From Morinoia aosen (Eukaryota > Arthropoda > Malacostraca > Amphipoda > Talitridae): DNA of 64,000 nt. The stretch spans positions 24,005,038 through 24,069,037 of the forward strand of contig CM059577.1 in assembly GCA_030386875.1 (NCBI GenBank), given 5' to 3'. The position numbers were made by a program, and so were the translations under genes. This document shows, piece after piece, positions 56,601 to 61,720 of this stretch; positions within the stretch are counted from its first letter, which is position 1; each line of letters starts with the position of its first letter. The notes beneath the pieces are model-generated. The model had not been told where the DNA came from. It saw only the letters and a list, made by a program, of their open reading frames with translations, and did no database searches.

Positions 56601-57539
56601 TATATTTACGCAAAACTATTCTCCTTCTACAGTTTTCAATGTAGAAATGTGATTTTAGCCTCATTTGACGTGAAAAAACTCTGGAAGCAGCGTAGCAAAG
56701 TGGAATTGCATATAAATTTCAAATTTGATTTTTTTGTGAGAAATCTTGGACTTTGGGAGGGAAGAAATTTTTTTGGAGAAATATATCGATAATTGTTTTT
56801 TTTCTAATCCGAAATTCAAAAATATTTGCTAGTACGCTGTTTCCAAAGTTTTTCCCCGTCGAATGAGACAAAAAACACGCTTCTATGTTGAAAATTGCAG
56901 AAGGAGAATCGTTTTGCTCAATTATTATTTTTTTGTATTAGTACAATAACTTCTTTCTATTGAGAAAATCGAAAATTTTTATGGCAGTAAATGTTTTCTT
57001 CAATTTTATATATCTGTAGGTATTTTTGTTTGCCTAGTTCCAATACAAATTAAGTAACTGAAATTCAAAAATTTGGTCAATTTTAGGGCTTTAGATCCCC
57101 TTATGGTAGCATAGGTTAGGTTAGGGTAGGATTGATCAGGTTATGGTAGGATAGGTTAGGTTTCATAGGATAGATTAGGCTGTGGTTTGATAGGTTACGG
57201 TAAGGAAGATTGACCCAGGTTAGGATATGTTTGATTATTTTAATTATAAAATACTGGTCTTTTTTGTTCTGTCCAGCTAGTTCAACTACACCTACAATAG
57301 CGCTGATAGGATGCCTTACTAATCGTTTAACTTATTCGGACCCACAAGAAGCTATATCGAAATGTGTTCATTGTAATAGCTTCAAAAAATAATGTACTCG
57401 AGTATCACTATAGGTAAATAAATTATTTACATGGCTAACACATTTCATTCTTACTGTTCGTGTTTCCAGGGGGCAGCGGAATGTAGCCGTGCTGGAGGTT
57501 GACGTGCACGAAGAGTACGGAGAGGAGACGGAACTTTGA
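23559..57539 (+). CDS. CUB-domain single-pass transmembrane protein (15 coding exons, 693 residues)
   Basis: The spliced gene joins 23559-23607, 26229-26524, 26896-27151, 27874-27973, 28301-28452, 29464-29598, 31452-31549, 35410-35525, 36898-37044, 38087-38123, 42485-42627, 44458-44626, 45662-45719, 50874-51129 and 57470-57539. All introns are GT-AG, intron phases are 1,0,1,2,1,1,0,2,2,0,2,0,1,2, and the sum is 2082 bases. Domains: signal peptide (1 to about 24); linker and a glycosylated Cys-containing domain (about 95-200); CUB-like domain (about 201-329); Thr/Pro linker (about 330-362); Cys-containing, perhaps SEA-like module (about 363-462); membrane helix (about 480-500); cytoplasmic tail (501-693) with Arg-Arg-x-Ser sites and a C-terminal Thr-Glu-Leu. 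The membrane position and N-glycosylation sequons suggest a cell-surface receptor or adhesion protein. The exact family is not recognised. Confidence 0.8.
23608..23893 (+). repeat. 24 bp minisatellite starting at the exon 1 donor
   Basis: About twelve units of GTGAGTCTGGGTGTTGAAC + TGCAG begin with the first base of intron 1. Each unit repeats a donor string (GTGAGT) and ends in an acceptor-like GCAG. Confidence 0.9.
23986..24334 (+). mobile_element. Helitron-type element (copy C), intron 1
   Basis: Has CTATATAATAAAATTTCAGG near the 5' end and CCCGTCA-TTTTCTA-TGGG hairpin followed by GTGTACACTAG at the 3' end, as in copies A and B. The base after CTAG is A rather than T, so this boundary is less clean. 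The 5' end is uncertain by several bases. Confidence 0.6.
24335..24654. other. Intron 1 spacer
   Basis: No recognisable feature. AT-rich, with (TA)n near 24605-24665. Confidence 0.4.
24655..24850 (-). mobile_element. tRNA-derived SINE, minus-strand copy
   Basis: Read on the minus strand it has a tRNA-like head with an A-box-like TAGCGCAGTCGATAGCG and a B box (GTTCGAATCC), followed by a body with GCTGGGACGGGGAGCCCGCT and CTGTTTCTGGGGGTGAAAAG, ending CTCTCGATATATATA. The combination of an internal polymerase III promoter and an unrelated body is the definition of a tRNA-type SINE. Confidence 0.7.
24918..25087 (-). mobile_element. tRNA-derived SINE, minus-strand copy, truncated
   Basis: A second copy of the same SINE on the minus strand. 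Its tRNA head is cut at CTATCGACTGCA (about 25085), where the sequence turns into the inverted plus-strand copy. Confidence 0.65.
25089..25306 (+). mobile_element. tRNA-derived SINE parts in plus orientation, right arm of a palindrome
   Basis: Reverse complement of about 24756-24974. The order is body end, body, then CGATCACCTTGTGATCG, the A-box-like region at 25224-25240 and the B box at 25267-25278. The two arms of roughly 220 bp with a spacer of about 110 bp form a large inverted repeat. Confidence 0.7.
25307..26228. other. Intron 1, remainder
   Basis: A weak Helitron-family fragment (GAGCGTATCTGTGGTACGAG) lies near 25378-25405. The opposing open frames at 25569-25897 show no motif and no splice consensus. 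Exon 2 is preceded by a T-rich acceptor, TTTCTTTTTCAACAG. Confidence 0.45.
26229..26524 (+). CDS. Exon 2: end of signal peptide and extracellular linker
   Basis: Acceptor TTTTTCAACAG|CG, donor ACTGCT|GTGAGT in phase 0. It encodes [13 protein letters not shown] (end of the signal sequence), a Gly/Ser/His/Pro-rich low-complexity linker and then [20 protein letters not shown], with three cysteines and an Asn-Cys-Thr sequon. The frame matches exon 1 and exon 3. Confidence 0.75.
26525..26895 (+). other. Intron 2
   Basis: GTGAGT...TTTTCTCCAG. The region 26596-26895 happens to be open in the frame of exon 3, so intron retention or an alternative upstream acceptor is possible, but its composition is intron-like (AT-rich). 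Confidence 0.6.
26896..27151 (+). CDS. Exon 3: glycosylated extracellular domain
   Basis: Phase 0 acceptor TCTCCAG|GAAAGC, donor CCCA|GTGAGT. It encodes about 85 residues with five or more Asn-x-Ser/Thr sequons (NETS, NKS, NGS, NTT, NET), two cysteines and alternating beta-like segments such as [10 protein letters not shown] and CVILLRYAA. It may be a first, diverged CUB-like beta-sandwich domain. Confidence 0.8.
27152..27873 (+). other. Intron 3
   Basis: Starts GTGAGT and ends TGCAATTGCCAG. No repeat or gene recognised inside. Confidence 0.7.
27874..27973 (+). CDS. Exon 4: start of the CUB-like domain
   Basis: Encodes [20 protein letters not shown] and then a DQWGYPFQQ stretch; donor CAAAG|GTGCGG in phase 2. 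Gly-x-x-Gly-x-Ile-x-x-Pro near the start is the typical opening of CUB domains. Confidence 0.8.
27974..28300 (+). other. Intron 4
   Basis: GTGCGG...CTGTCGCAG. The first 60 bases stay open in frame and would add Cys-Gly-Cys and a Pro-rich run before a stop. They interrupt the CUB match, so I treat them as intron. Confidence 0.65.
28301..28452 (+). CDS. Exon 5: central part of the CUB-like domain
   Basis: Encodes [20 protein letters not shown] and then [19 protein letters not shown] up to LLIGVG. The pattern aromatic-x-Ile-x-Leu-x-x-x-x-Leu-Asp-Leu followed by Val-x-Ile-x-Gly fits the middle strands of CUB domains (usually 'F.DFDLE...Y.DGVEIYDG'). The two usual disulphide pairs are absent. The donor is G|GTGAGT. 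Confidence 0.85.
28453..29463 (+). other. Intron 5
   Basis: Contains about two and a half diverged ~85 bp repeats (28560-28790) with TTAGGGAGGAATCAG/TTAAGGAGGAATTAG cores, and at its 3' end a repeat of the exon 6 acceptor (listed separately). Confidence 0.6.
29280..29475 (+). repeat. Tandem repeat that includes the exon 6 splice acceptor
   Basis: Three to four diverged units with ACACAGGCACCGAAATACTG, GATACAGGCCTG and TTTTTC. The last unit is the real acceptor and first bases of exon 6 (TGATACAG|GCCTGGTTTTCTA); earlier units repeat the CAG|GCCTG string upstream in the intron. Confidence 0.75.
29464..29598 (+). CDS. Exon 6: end of the CUB-like domain
   Basis: Encodes [20 protein letters not shown] and [22 protein letters not shown]. 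The 'S..A.VVF......TGF.I.YS' pattern is the conserved final strands of CUB domains. Donor G|GTGAGA in phase 1. Confidence 0.85.
29599..31451 (+). other. Intron 6 with degenerate repeats
   Basis: Purine-rich tract 29600-29740, a degenerate ~12 bp AGATGCAAAGCAGATGGAGA repeat at 29755-30170 and a degenerate TTGATCTCTCGGA repeat at 30395-30660. The rest is AT-rich and featureless; ends TAACCAACAG. Confidence 0.6.
31452..31549 (+). CDS. Exon 7: Thr/Pro-rich linker
   Basis: Encodes [20 protein letters not shown] and [13 protein letters not shown], a mucin-like stalk segment likely to be O-glycosylated. The donor is CGC|GTGAGT (phase 0). A weaker in-phase alternative, GGC|GTGAGG, lies nine bases upstream and would drop three residues. 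Confidence 0.8.
31567..31800 (-). mobile_element. Helitron-family fragments on the minus strand (copies D and D2)
   Basis: On the minus strand 31567-31740 reads ...GATACGAGTTTCACCAGTGC, ACAATAATATTTTAAACGCG and ends with GACGGGACACGCACACTTG, matching the 3' end of copies A-C. A second 3' end (TTTTGACGGGACGCGTACACTA) is abutted at 31767-31800. Copy D lies 17 bases after the exon 7 donor. A further scrap lies at 32322-32385. Confidence 0.6.
31871..32142. mobile_element. hAT-like MITE carrying two CRE palindromes
   Basis: About 270 bp flanked by identical 8 bp TGGTGATT (31863-31870 and 32143-32150). The ends are inverted: GGTAGAGGAAACAAGGTAGG at the left and its near complement (CCTACCTTGTTTCCTTTACC) at the right. 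Eight-base target duplications are typical of hAT elements. Inside are TGACGTCA at 31972-31979 and 32075-32082, and several CCAAT/ATTGG boxes. No protein is encoded. Confidence 0.7.
32629..34060. mobile_element. 1.4 kb foldback element
   Basis: The left arm (32629 to about 33330) and the right arm (about 33360 to 34060) are reverse complements with few differences, starting CTACACCTTTTTCACTTCAA and ending with its complement. The outer part of both arms is a 21 bp tandem repeat (AAGTCAAGTTCAAATTAATC). The inner part holds mirrored short frames (including [18 protein letters not shown] at 32926) that differ by several residues. No clear target duplication was seen. The structure resembles foldback transposons. 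Confidence 0.8.
34061..34830. other. Intron 7 spacer
   Basis: AT-rich, nothing recognised. Confidence 0.45.
34831..35409. repeat. Degenerate pyrimidine-rich repeat before exon 8
   Basis: Diverged ~29 bp units of the type TTCAAAAAAGCCTCATCCTC and CCCTTTCAC, running directly into the exon 8 acceptor TTTCCCTGCCACCAG. Confidence 0.65.
35410..35525 (+). CDS. Exon 8: start of the membrane-proximal Cys module
   Basis: Encodes [20 protein letters not shown] and then [18 protein letters not shown]; donor GTCAG|GTGCTG in phase 2. A helix-like [15 protein letters not shown] segment followed by a sequon (NET). Confidence 0.75.
35526..36897 (+). other. Intron 8
   Basis: AT-rich with no recognised element. 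The frame upstream of exon 9 is open from 36782 on, but only the acceptor ATGTACAG|C at 36897 fits the phase left by exon 8. Confidence 0.55.
36898..37044 (+). CDS. Exon 9: Cys module
   Basis: Encodes [20 protein letters not shown] and [12 protein letters not shown], then a helix-like [10 protein letters not shown]; donor ATCAG|GTGAGG, phase 2. Together with exon 8 the helix-strand-strand-helix order recalls a SEA-type fold, but this is an inference from pattern only. Confidence 0.75.
37041..37972 (+). repeat. 23 bp minisatellite starting at the exon 9 donor
   Basis: About 40 units of TCAGGTGTGGCTTGGTGGTG + TGG begin with the last four exon bases (TCAG) and the intron donor. From 37820 the unit changes to one with AAGTGAGTGTGACTTGGTGG. 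Open frames of up to 260 codons in all three + frames result from the missing stop codons and are not genes. Confidence 0.95.
38087..38123 (+). CDS. Exon 10: 37-base microexon
   Basis: Acceptor TTCTTTTCCAG|A and donor GAA|GTGAGT. Encodes [13 protein letters not shown] with two cysteines. The phases (2 in, 0 out) fit exons 9 and 11. Confidence 0.75.
38918..39247. repeat. 19 bp minisatellite, about 17 copies
   Basis: Units of CAATTACAAGGTCTGTGTG with few variants. Confidence 0.93.
39996..40345. repeat. 17 bp minisatellite, about 20 copies
   Basis: Units of CCAGGGCCAAATATTTA alternating with CCAGGGCCATATGTTTA. Open frames in all three + frames arise from the repeat. Confidence 0.93.
41253..41460 (+). 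pseudogene. C-terminal fragment of a non-LTR retrotransposon polyprotein
   Basis: The frame reads [20 protein letters not shown], then [20 protein letters not shown], and ends at a TAG at 41458. 'GPKLFN.LP..LR...SLE.FKR.LD.FL..VPD.P' is the familiar C-terminal tail found after the reverse transcriptase in many arthropod non-LTR (jockey/CR1-like) elements. The reverse transcriptase itself is missing. The GC-rich sequence to about 41550 is probably the 3' UTR of the element. Confidence 0.65.
42485..42627 (+). CDS. Exon 11: transmembrane helix
   Basis: Encodes [17 protein letters not shown], then the helix [20 protein letters not shown] and the stop-transfer [10 protein letters not shown]. Donor GCGA|GTGAGG, phase 2. 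The acceptor is GATGAAACAG at 42484. An alternative in-phase acceptor, GTGCGTGCAG at 42502, would remove six residues including one Cys. Confidence 0.85.
42628..42790 (+). repeat. CATG-rich minisatellite after the exon 11 donor
   Basis: Starting 11 bases after the exon, degenerate 12 bp units GTCATGTACATG / GTCATGTTCATG, with a larger repeat of about 66 bp (CATACGCGTGTATCATGTAC and its variant). Confidence 0.8.
42791..43302. other. Intron 11 spacer
   Basis: A short (TG)n run at 42859-42871, otherwise AT-rich without recognised features. Confidence 0.45.
43303..44015 (-). pseudogene. Tc1-like transposase relic
   Basis: On the minus strand, frames in order resemble the whole Tc1 transposase: [13 protein letters not shown] (linker after the first helix-turn-helix), [18 protein letters not shown] (second DNA-binding part), [10 protein letters not shown] (first region of the DDE core), [10 protein letters not shown] (second Asp) and [17 protein letters not shown] (third acidic region, usually W-x-x-x-S-x-D-L-N-P-I-E). 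Several stops and frameshifts show it is long dead. It sits in intron 11 opposite to the gene. Confidence 0.75.
44016..44457. other. Intron 11 end
   Basis: No recognised feature; ends CAACACCCCTACAG. Confidence 0.45.
44458..44626 (+). CDS. Exon 12: juxtamembrane cytoplasmic region
   Basis: Encodes [20 protein letters not shown] and [19 protein letters not shown], then [17 protein letters not shown]. Basic and Ser-rich, with Arg-Arg-x-Ser sites that basophilic kinases could use. Donor GAG|GTGCGG, phase 0. Confidence 0.8.
44627..45420 (+). repeat. ~105 bp degenerate repeat following the exon 12 donor
   Basis: About seven diverged units with TTCTGTGTTTAATTTCAGT, TTGTGGGGTAATTCAATGAC and GTATATTTTATTGTTCTTGA cores. 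The first unit begins within about 20 bases of the donor. Confidence 0.75.
45662..45719 (+). CDS. Exon 13: acidic cytoplasmic segment
   Basis: Acceptor TCTTTACTCAG, donor TCAG|GTGAGT, phase 1. Encodes [19 protein letters not shown], acidic with two tyrosines, a possible docking or sorting segment. Confidence 0.8.
46128..48930. repeat. 14 bp satellite of about 200 copies
   Basis: Units TTACACACCACACA and CTACACACCACACA follow each other for 2.8 kb in intron 13. In the left 1.7 kb the order of the T and C variants looks partly periodic; in the right part blocks of the C variant dominate. The 661-codon open frame (His/Thr/Tyr/Pro) exists only because 42 bp (three units) contains no stop in that frame. 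Confidence 0.97.
49142..50850. repeat. 78 bp satellite of about 22 copies
   Basis: The unit contains GACAAAATACTTACGACACA, CAATTCACGGCACCGTACAA and ACGACACAAAGCCGCACTTA. As 78 is divisible by three, frames of 300-490 codons stay open on both strands (for example the 26-residue period with [19 protein letters not shown]). The one copy near 49945 has a 6 bp deletion. The array stops just before the acceptor of exon 14. Confidence 0.95.
50874..51129 (+). CDS. Exon 14: Ser/Arg/Gly-rich cytoplasmic tail
   Basis: Acceptor CACCACCAACAG, donor AACAG|GTGAGG, phase 2. Encodes [39 protein letters not shown] and a basic stretch with repeated Gly-Arg-Thr-x-Ser. Arg-Arg-Arg-Ser-Trp and several Ser-rich sites are likely phosphorylation targets. 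Disordered in appearance. Confidence 0.8.
51130..51665 (+). repeat. GT-rich minisatellite starting at the exon 14 donor
   Basis: GTGTGCAGGTGTGTGCAGG-type units form a ~110-130 bp higher-order block (with CAGATGTATGTAGGTGCGTG) repeated about five times. The array begins at the intron donor and keeps repeating CAG|GTGTG. Confidence 0.9.
51666..52074. other. AT-rich intron 14 segment
   Basis: May include the diverged 3' end of the Polinton relic; nothing further is recognised. Confidence 0.4.
52075..52690 (-). pseudogene. Polinton/Maverick packaging-ATPase relic
   Basis: On the minus strand the order matches an A32/FtsK-type ATPase: a Walker A-like EANCGKTSL near 52665, a Walker B-like [13 protein letters not shown] near 52350, then [20 protein letters not shown] and [20 protein letters not shown], and after a frameshift [11 protein letters not shown]. 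In the family this enzyme pumps DNA into capsids of Polinton-type elements. Stops between the motifs show it is inactive. Confidence 0.7.
52745..53170 (+). pseudogene. Polinton protein-primed DNA polymerase B fragment
   Basis: Reads [20 protein letters not shown], then [39 protein letters not shown], a stop at 53024, and in the same frame [20 protein letters not shown]. 'YVVHY..L..Y...G......V..F.QS.WL..YI..N...R..A...FE.DF.K.MNNS..GK' is the thumb/palm region of family B polymerases of Mavericks. Only this part remains. Confidence 0.75.
53171..53540 (+). pseudogene. Degraded Polinton coding remnant of unknown identity
   Basis: Open pieces such as [20 protein letters not shown] and [14 protein letters not shown] lie between the polymerase and integrase relics, broken by stops. 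I do not recognise the protein. Confidence 0.4.
53557..53840 (+). pseudogene. Polinton retroviral-type integrase fragment
   Basis: Reads [36 protein letters not shown], then [15 protein letters not shown], a stop, and [11 protein letters not shown]. 'WQADL.DM......YKYILTVIDVFSKYAW' is the hallmark of the rve integrase core of Polintons, with the two Asp being the first and second catalytic residues. It breaks off at SKYEG where mariner-like sequence begins. Confidence 0.75.
53840..54170 (-). pseudogene. Mariner transposase C-terminus inserted in the integrase
   Basis: On the minus strand [17 protein letters not shown] (third catalytic Asp region of DD34D mariners) is followed, after a frameshift, by [20 protein letters not shown] and [13 protein letters not shown] with a stop, the classic mariner/SETMAR-type C-terminus. 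The end ACGAGGGCTGTTTTTTCAAG at 53841 resembles a mariner terminal repeat after a TA. The N-terminal part is missing. Confidence 0.7.
54171..55460. other. Intron 14 spacer with diverged internal repeats
   Basis: No gene recognised. CATAACATGTTATG-like palindromes lie at 54595-54670. The stretch 54945-55090 is a diverged copy of 55670-55790 (TTGATTAGTTTTAT / TTAATTAGTTTTAT, then TTAGCTTAATTACT / TTAGCTTAGCTACT). Confidence 0.4.
55461..56085. other. Intron 14 spacer with degenerate TTAGG tract
   Basis: Contains CCTGAAGATGATATATGTAC and ATCGAAACGTTG near 55475-55505, a string often seen at ends of Penelope-like elements, and from about 55960 a degenerate AGGTTAGGTT tract. Confidence 0.4.
56086..57101. 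mobile_element. 1.0 kb non-autonomous TIR element with TA duplication
   Basis: The ends are inverted: AGGGGATGTAATACCCTAAA and AGGGGATCTAAAGCCCTAAA, both continuing ATTGACCAAATTTT, with TA on each side (56084-56085, 57102-57103). TA target duplications fit the Tc1/mariner superfamily. Inside, a ~350 bp unit occurs twice in direct order (from 56100 and 56445) and once inverted (about 56800-57095). No transposase is encoded. Confidence 0.7.
57102..57235. repeat. Degenerate TTAGG-type tract
   Basis: AGGTTAGGTTAGGGTAGGAT-like sequence continues the tract seen at 55960-56085, so the TIR element interrupts it. TTAGG is the arthropod telomeric repeat; here it is interstitial and diverged. Confidence 0.5.
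57470..57539 (+). CDS. Exon 15: C-terminus with PDZ-type ending
   Basis: Acceptor TTCGTGTTTCCAG. Encodes [19 protein letters not shown] then TEL and a TGA at 57537. The phase 2 junction completes an Arg codon. The final Thr-Glu-Leu fits a class I PDZ ligand (S/T-x-hydrophobic), suggesting a cytoplasmic scaffold partner. Confidence 0.8.
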
Positions 57540-58485
57540 AGCGCCGAGAATGAACTTAGATGTGAAGAAATAATTAAAACAAACCTCAGTTTGTGTGAAA
57601 CTGAAACTTGTTACTGTGTTTTTTGCCTCAAATTATTCAGAGAAACGAAAAGTTGTACTACAATTTCTAGCGGGAAAATCGTATGGCAGCATCTAGCGGA
57701 AGAGTTGTATGACGGCTTCTGGCGAGAAAGCCATTATGTTAAGTAGATAAAAACTTTGGTGTCTCTCATGAGTGTGAAGTATTTAAATACGATAAGTTTT
57801 TTAATAGCGAATGGTAAAAAACTCGCTAATGTCCTTCCCTCACCAAATTTTACGCTGGTGACCGAAGCCACGGCCGAGAAACTTCGCTATCGTAAAATCT
57901 TTTTAAAATCTTCACATAGAAGCCAGGGTGATGCTCTCGTCTGGTTGTTTGCACTCTTAATTTCTACGGGATTAGTACTTAAAGAAGTGAAATATTACTC
58001 CACTGAATGCATGCAAATCTCAAGCAAGCAAATGTAATATAGTTCCATTTGATTCTTTTGTCGTGTTCCGAGAAATTTATTCCTGCGTCAGAACCCAATA
58101 GCATCTCAGAAATTGGGCACAAACTATATTGTGATTATCATTAAACTCAATTTTATCTAAGACGAATTGTAGCAAAAACATGGAACAATTGTAGTACGGT
58201 TGAGCTGCATCTGTACTGACAGTATGCAATGTGATGATGTGGTGAAGGTGTAAACATGATGTAACTGCACTGTAGCAGATGTAACACCACAATGCGAGGA
58301 CCAGCTGTATAAGGTTGTTTATCATTAGCATGTGTATGTGCTTACGTAACATTAAGCACAGTTGTACCATAATGTTGAAATCGATGTTTCTCATATGCAA
58401 GCCAGCTCGCTGACACAAATACAGAACTCTGTATGAGCGAATCGGCAATTAAAGGAAAATAAAAATTCAAGAGTAAACCAACTTT
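57540..58485 (+). terminator. 3' UTR and likely polyadenylation site
   Basis: ATTAAA at 57573 and a canonical AATAAA at 58458-58463, the latter followed by a GT-rich stretch (TTTATGTGTGTTTTTTCC) at 58480-58500. The second is the better candidate, giving a 3' UTR of about 0.94 kb. Confidence 0.45.
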
Positions 58486-60060
58486 ATGTGTGTTTTTTCC
58501 CACAGAATGAACGCAGGAAGAATATGTTGCTTATACTTGGCATTATAAAAAATTATTATTCACAATTTCCCAGCCCTATTTTAAAGAACCCGATTTTTTT
58601 AAGTTAATTTATTTTAGAAGGCTGTAGCTTTTCCACCGTGTTAACCTTTATTCATTTGGGTAATTTATTAAAATTATCCACCTCACCAGCTTTGTCATCT
58701 TAACTTAATTTACCTCACTTTATTAATCTTGCTAACCTTCTACTGACACTTCAACACACGCGATAAATCATTTTAACCTTAACCTAGCCTGGTTTTACCA
58801 ATCTCATTCACTTCAGTAACCTTATTCTAAGCTAGCTTAACCATCCAAAGTAAACTTACCCTTACGCGAACCTGTTCATCATTAACATTACCCAAGTTAA
58901 CCTCATTACCACACCGTGCACATGCCAAAAAGTGGTATTGCAAACCCTGAACGTCCATCCTGCAGGTACATTCAATTTTTTTCGAAGAACTATTCTCCAT
59001 GAACAAATCCTGCGTGACCTGATCACAAAGTTGTTAACCCCTGCGATAATACTTTCCAATTCATATTTTAGCCAAAATTTGGCGAGTTTGCTTTTTAGTT
59101 CACTGCAGAAACTTACTTTGAAGCTCAAGCAAGTTTAATATTAATTAAGATCTTCATTGATAAGTGTCGAGATTAACTGTCATTCAATAGGTGTCGAGAT
59201 CAATTTTTATTTCATCATTGTCCAGATTAACTCTTACAGAATGGGTGTTGAATCTGATCATTATTCAGTTGATATTGAGGTTAACCAATTTAATAATTAA
59301 GCGCGAGATTAACATTCCAGTATTAATTATTACAGTCTGGGCAAACCAGAATATTCCCTCACGGATTGTCGTCATATTGAGCAAAACCATTCCTACGTGG
59401 GAAAAATAGGAATATTTAAAATTTAACTTTGATATTAGGAAAAAAAGAGCATTCCATCACCCATACAATATTATTGAAAATGAACACTCCACACGTGTAC
59501 GATATTTAGGAGCAGGACAATTTTCGCAACAGGAAAATTTCCGCAGGACTGAACAGGGAACAGGAATGTGCAATGTACATTCCTAATGAAAATCTGTATT
59601 TTCTACAACGGATACCATCTATCAAACGTAAAGAATTATGTTCAAATTTGGCTCATTATCTTTAACTTTTAAATCATTGTAACACACATAATCTAATGTC
59701 TATCCAACAAGCTATTTCTATTCGACCACATGCAAAGCAATGACCGTAAGAAATACTTCAGAGTACCATACAACACTCGCATTGAAATTTCAAAATAAAT
59801 GAACGTAACCTTAAACACACGAATAGAGATGCGAAGCACGCTAACATACATAATATATAAGATATTTCAAAACGTAATATTAAGGGCACCCAAACTAGGT
59901 ATGCATGCGCGCGTGCAGAGCCTGGTTGATGTAAAATAAATTTGTGGCAAAAACACACTCTCTCCTGGCCCCCTCAGCCCCCAAACTTTAACATCAAAGC
60001 GCATAGGTCGGAAACTGAAAGTACGCAACCAAAACTTAATTTTATATTTTCAGGCTTCCT
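58486..60060. other. Intergenic stretch without recognisable gene
   Basis: Contains a degenerate TTAACCT/AACCTT tract (58680-58860), the complement of the TTAGG-type tract. Nothing else recognised. Confidence 0.45.
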
Positions 60061-60089
60061 TGTGCGTTTTGCTGCGGGGCCCTACTGTA

Positions 60090-60860
60090 GGATTCTAATG
60101 TGAATGTAGGACTCCAGTGTTGGGCTCGGTGTAGAGTAGGACTTGAATGTAGGATTGTAACGACTCAAGTGTAAGACTCTTAGAGTGGTATTCTAGGGAA
60201 GGGGTTAGATTCCAGCGTTAGACTCTGTATATTGCAGGACTCTAGTGTAGGACTCTAGTGTAGGACTCCAGTGTAGAACTCCAGTGTAGAAGTCCAGTGT
60301 AGAACTCCAGTGTAGAACTCTAGTGTAGGACTCCAGTGTAGAACTCCAGTGTAGGACTCCAGTGTAGGACTCCAGTGTAGGACTCCAGTGTAGAACTCCA
60401 GTGTAGAACTCCAGTGTAGAACTCCAGTGTAGGACTCCAGTGTAGAACTCCAGTGTAGGACTCCAGTGTAGAACTCATGTGTAGAACTCCAGTGTAGGAC
60501 TCCAGTGTAGAACTCCAGTGTAGGACTCCAGTGTAGAACTCCAGTGTAGAACTCCAGTGTAGGACTCCAGTTTAGAACTCCAGTGTAGGACTCCAGTGTA
60601 GGACTCCAGTGTAGGACTCTAGTGTGGGACTCTAGTGTAGGACTCTAGTGTAGGACTCTAGTGTAGGACTCTAGTGTAGGACTCTAGAGTAGGACTCTAG
60701 AGTAGGACTCTAGTGTAGGACTCTAGTGTAGGACTCTAGTGTAGGACTCTAATGTAGGAATCTAATGTAGGACTCTAATGTATAACTCTAACATATGAAT
60801 CTAATGTAGGACTCACACGTAGGACTCCACTGCCTGTCTTGAATGCAAGACTCCGGTGTA
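60090..60860. repeat. 13 bp minisatellite, about 45 clear copies
   Basis: Units ACTCCAGTGTAGG, ACTCCAGTGTAGA and ACTCTAGTGTAGG. The C and T variants are grouped in separate blocks (C variant about 60260-60610, T variant about 60610-60760), with diverged flanks. Confidence 0.93.
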
Positions 60861-60942
60861 GAAACATAACCAAACAACGCAGCATTTTTTACCTACCATA
60901 AACATAATGCATATAAGTAAAGGTTTTGCTTTTTGCAAAGTC

Positions 60943-61720
60943 TAACAATGAATAAAAGAGCAAAGAAAATCGCTTTAATAGAAATCATATTTCTTTTAAA
61001 AAACAACAATTCAATAAAAAGGAACGTTTCGACCAATTTTTGGTCATTTTCAACCATCTGAAAAAATACAAAAACATCGCGTTATAACGAGTTCAATATA
61101 CATACATCAGTGACATTATGACATTAAAATATGACATTGAAAAAGAATAAAGGAAAAAAGAGACAGACTACACTAATTGCAGAGGGAAAGCCGATTGCGT
61201 ATTGTTCAAGGTAGGTTAATCTTTTAAAATGAACAGCGATTCTAAAATGCGAAGGTTAATTGTACCGGATGTAGAAGAAACTATTTTAAAATCGTCTAAC
61301 CGAATTTGAAGGTCACAACTCTCTGCATGAGAGCGAACAGCAGATTGGTGAGGGGAAGAGAGTAACTGTTTAGTTCGAAAACTCCTGCCGGCATGCTCAG
61401 CCACACGAATATCCAGGGCTCGAATGGTCGAACCCACGTATTCAGACGCACAACGTGCGCAACAATATCTATAAATGACGGAGGAGAGCATGCCTTTAGG
61501 TAGTTTGTCCTTGTAATTGAAATGAGACCCTATTTTATATGCATTGACCAATACGATTTTGAAGTCGACATGTGAAAAGTATTTAGAGAGCAACAAGTAG
61601 AGATCTTTTTTGAGCTTTTCGGACTGCTTGCCAAAGAACGTTCCTTCATTGAATTGTTGTTTTTTTAAAGAAATATGATTTCTATTAAAGCGATTTTCTT
61701 TGCTCTTTTATTCATTGTTA
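60943..61720 (-). mobile_element. Penelope-like element fragment between inverted repeats
   Basis: Inverted arms of about 75-85 bp (left from 60943, right to 61720; shared core AAAGAGCAAAGAAAATCGCT) enclose the GIY-YIG coding region. The sequence TAAACATAATGCAT occurs at 60899-60912 and TTAAACATAATGCAT ends at 61732, a possible target duplication, although the left copy is 30 bases from the arm. Inverted flanking repeats are common for 5'-truncated Penelope-like copies. Confidence 0.7.
61166..61650 (-). pseudogene. GIY-YIG endonuclease domain of a Penelope-like element
   Basis: Reads NEGTFFGKQSEKLKKDLYLL, YKIGSHFNYKDKLPKGML, SVIYRYCCARCASEYVGSTI, then RALDIRVAEHAGRSFRTKQL and INLRILESLFILK; after one frameshift LTLNNTQSAFPLQ. 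S-V-I-Y and E-Y-V-G-S correspond to the GIY and YIG motifs, and R-x-x-x-H / E-S-L to the conserved Arg and Glu. In Penelope-like elements this domain follows the reverse transcriptase and nicks target DNA. The reverse transcriptase is absent and one frameshift is present. Confidence 0.85.
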
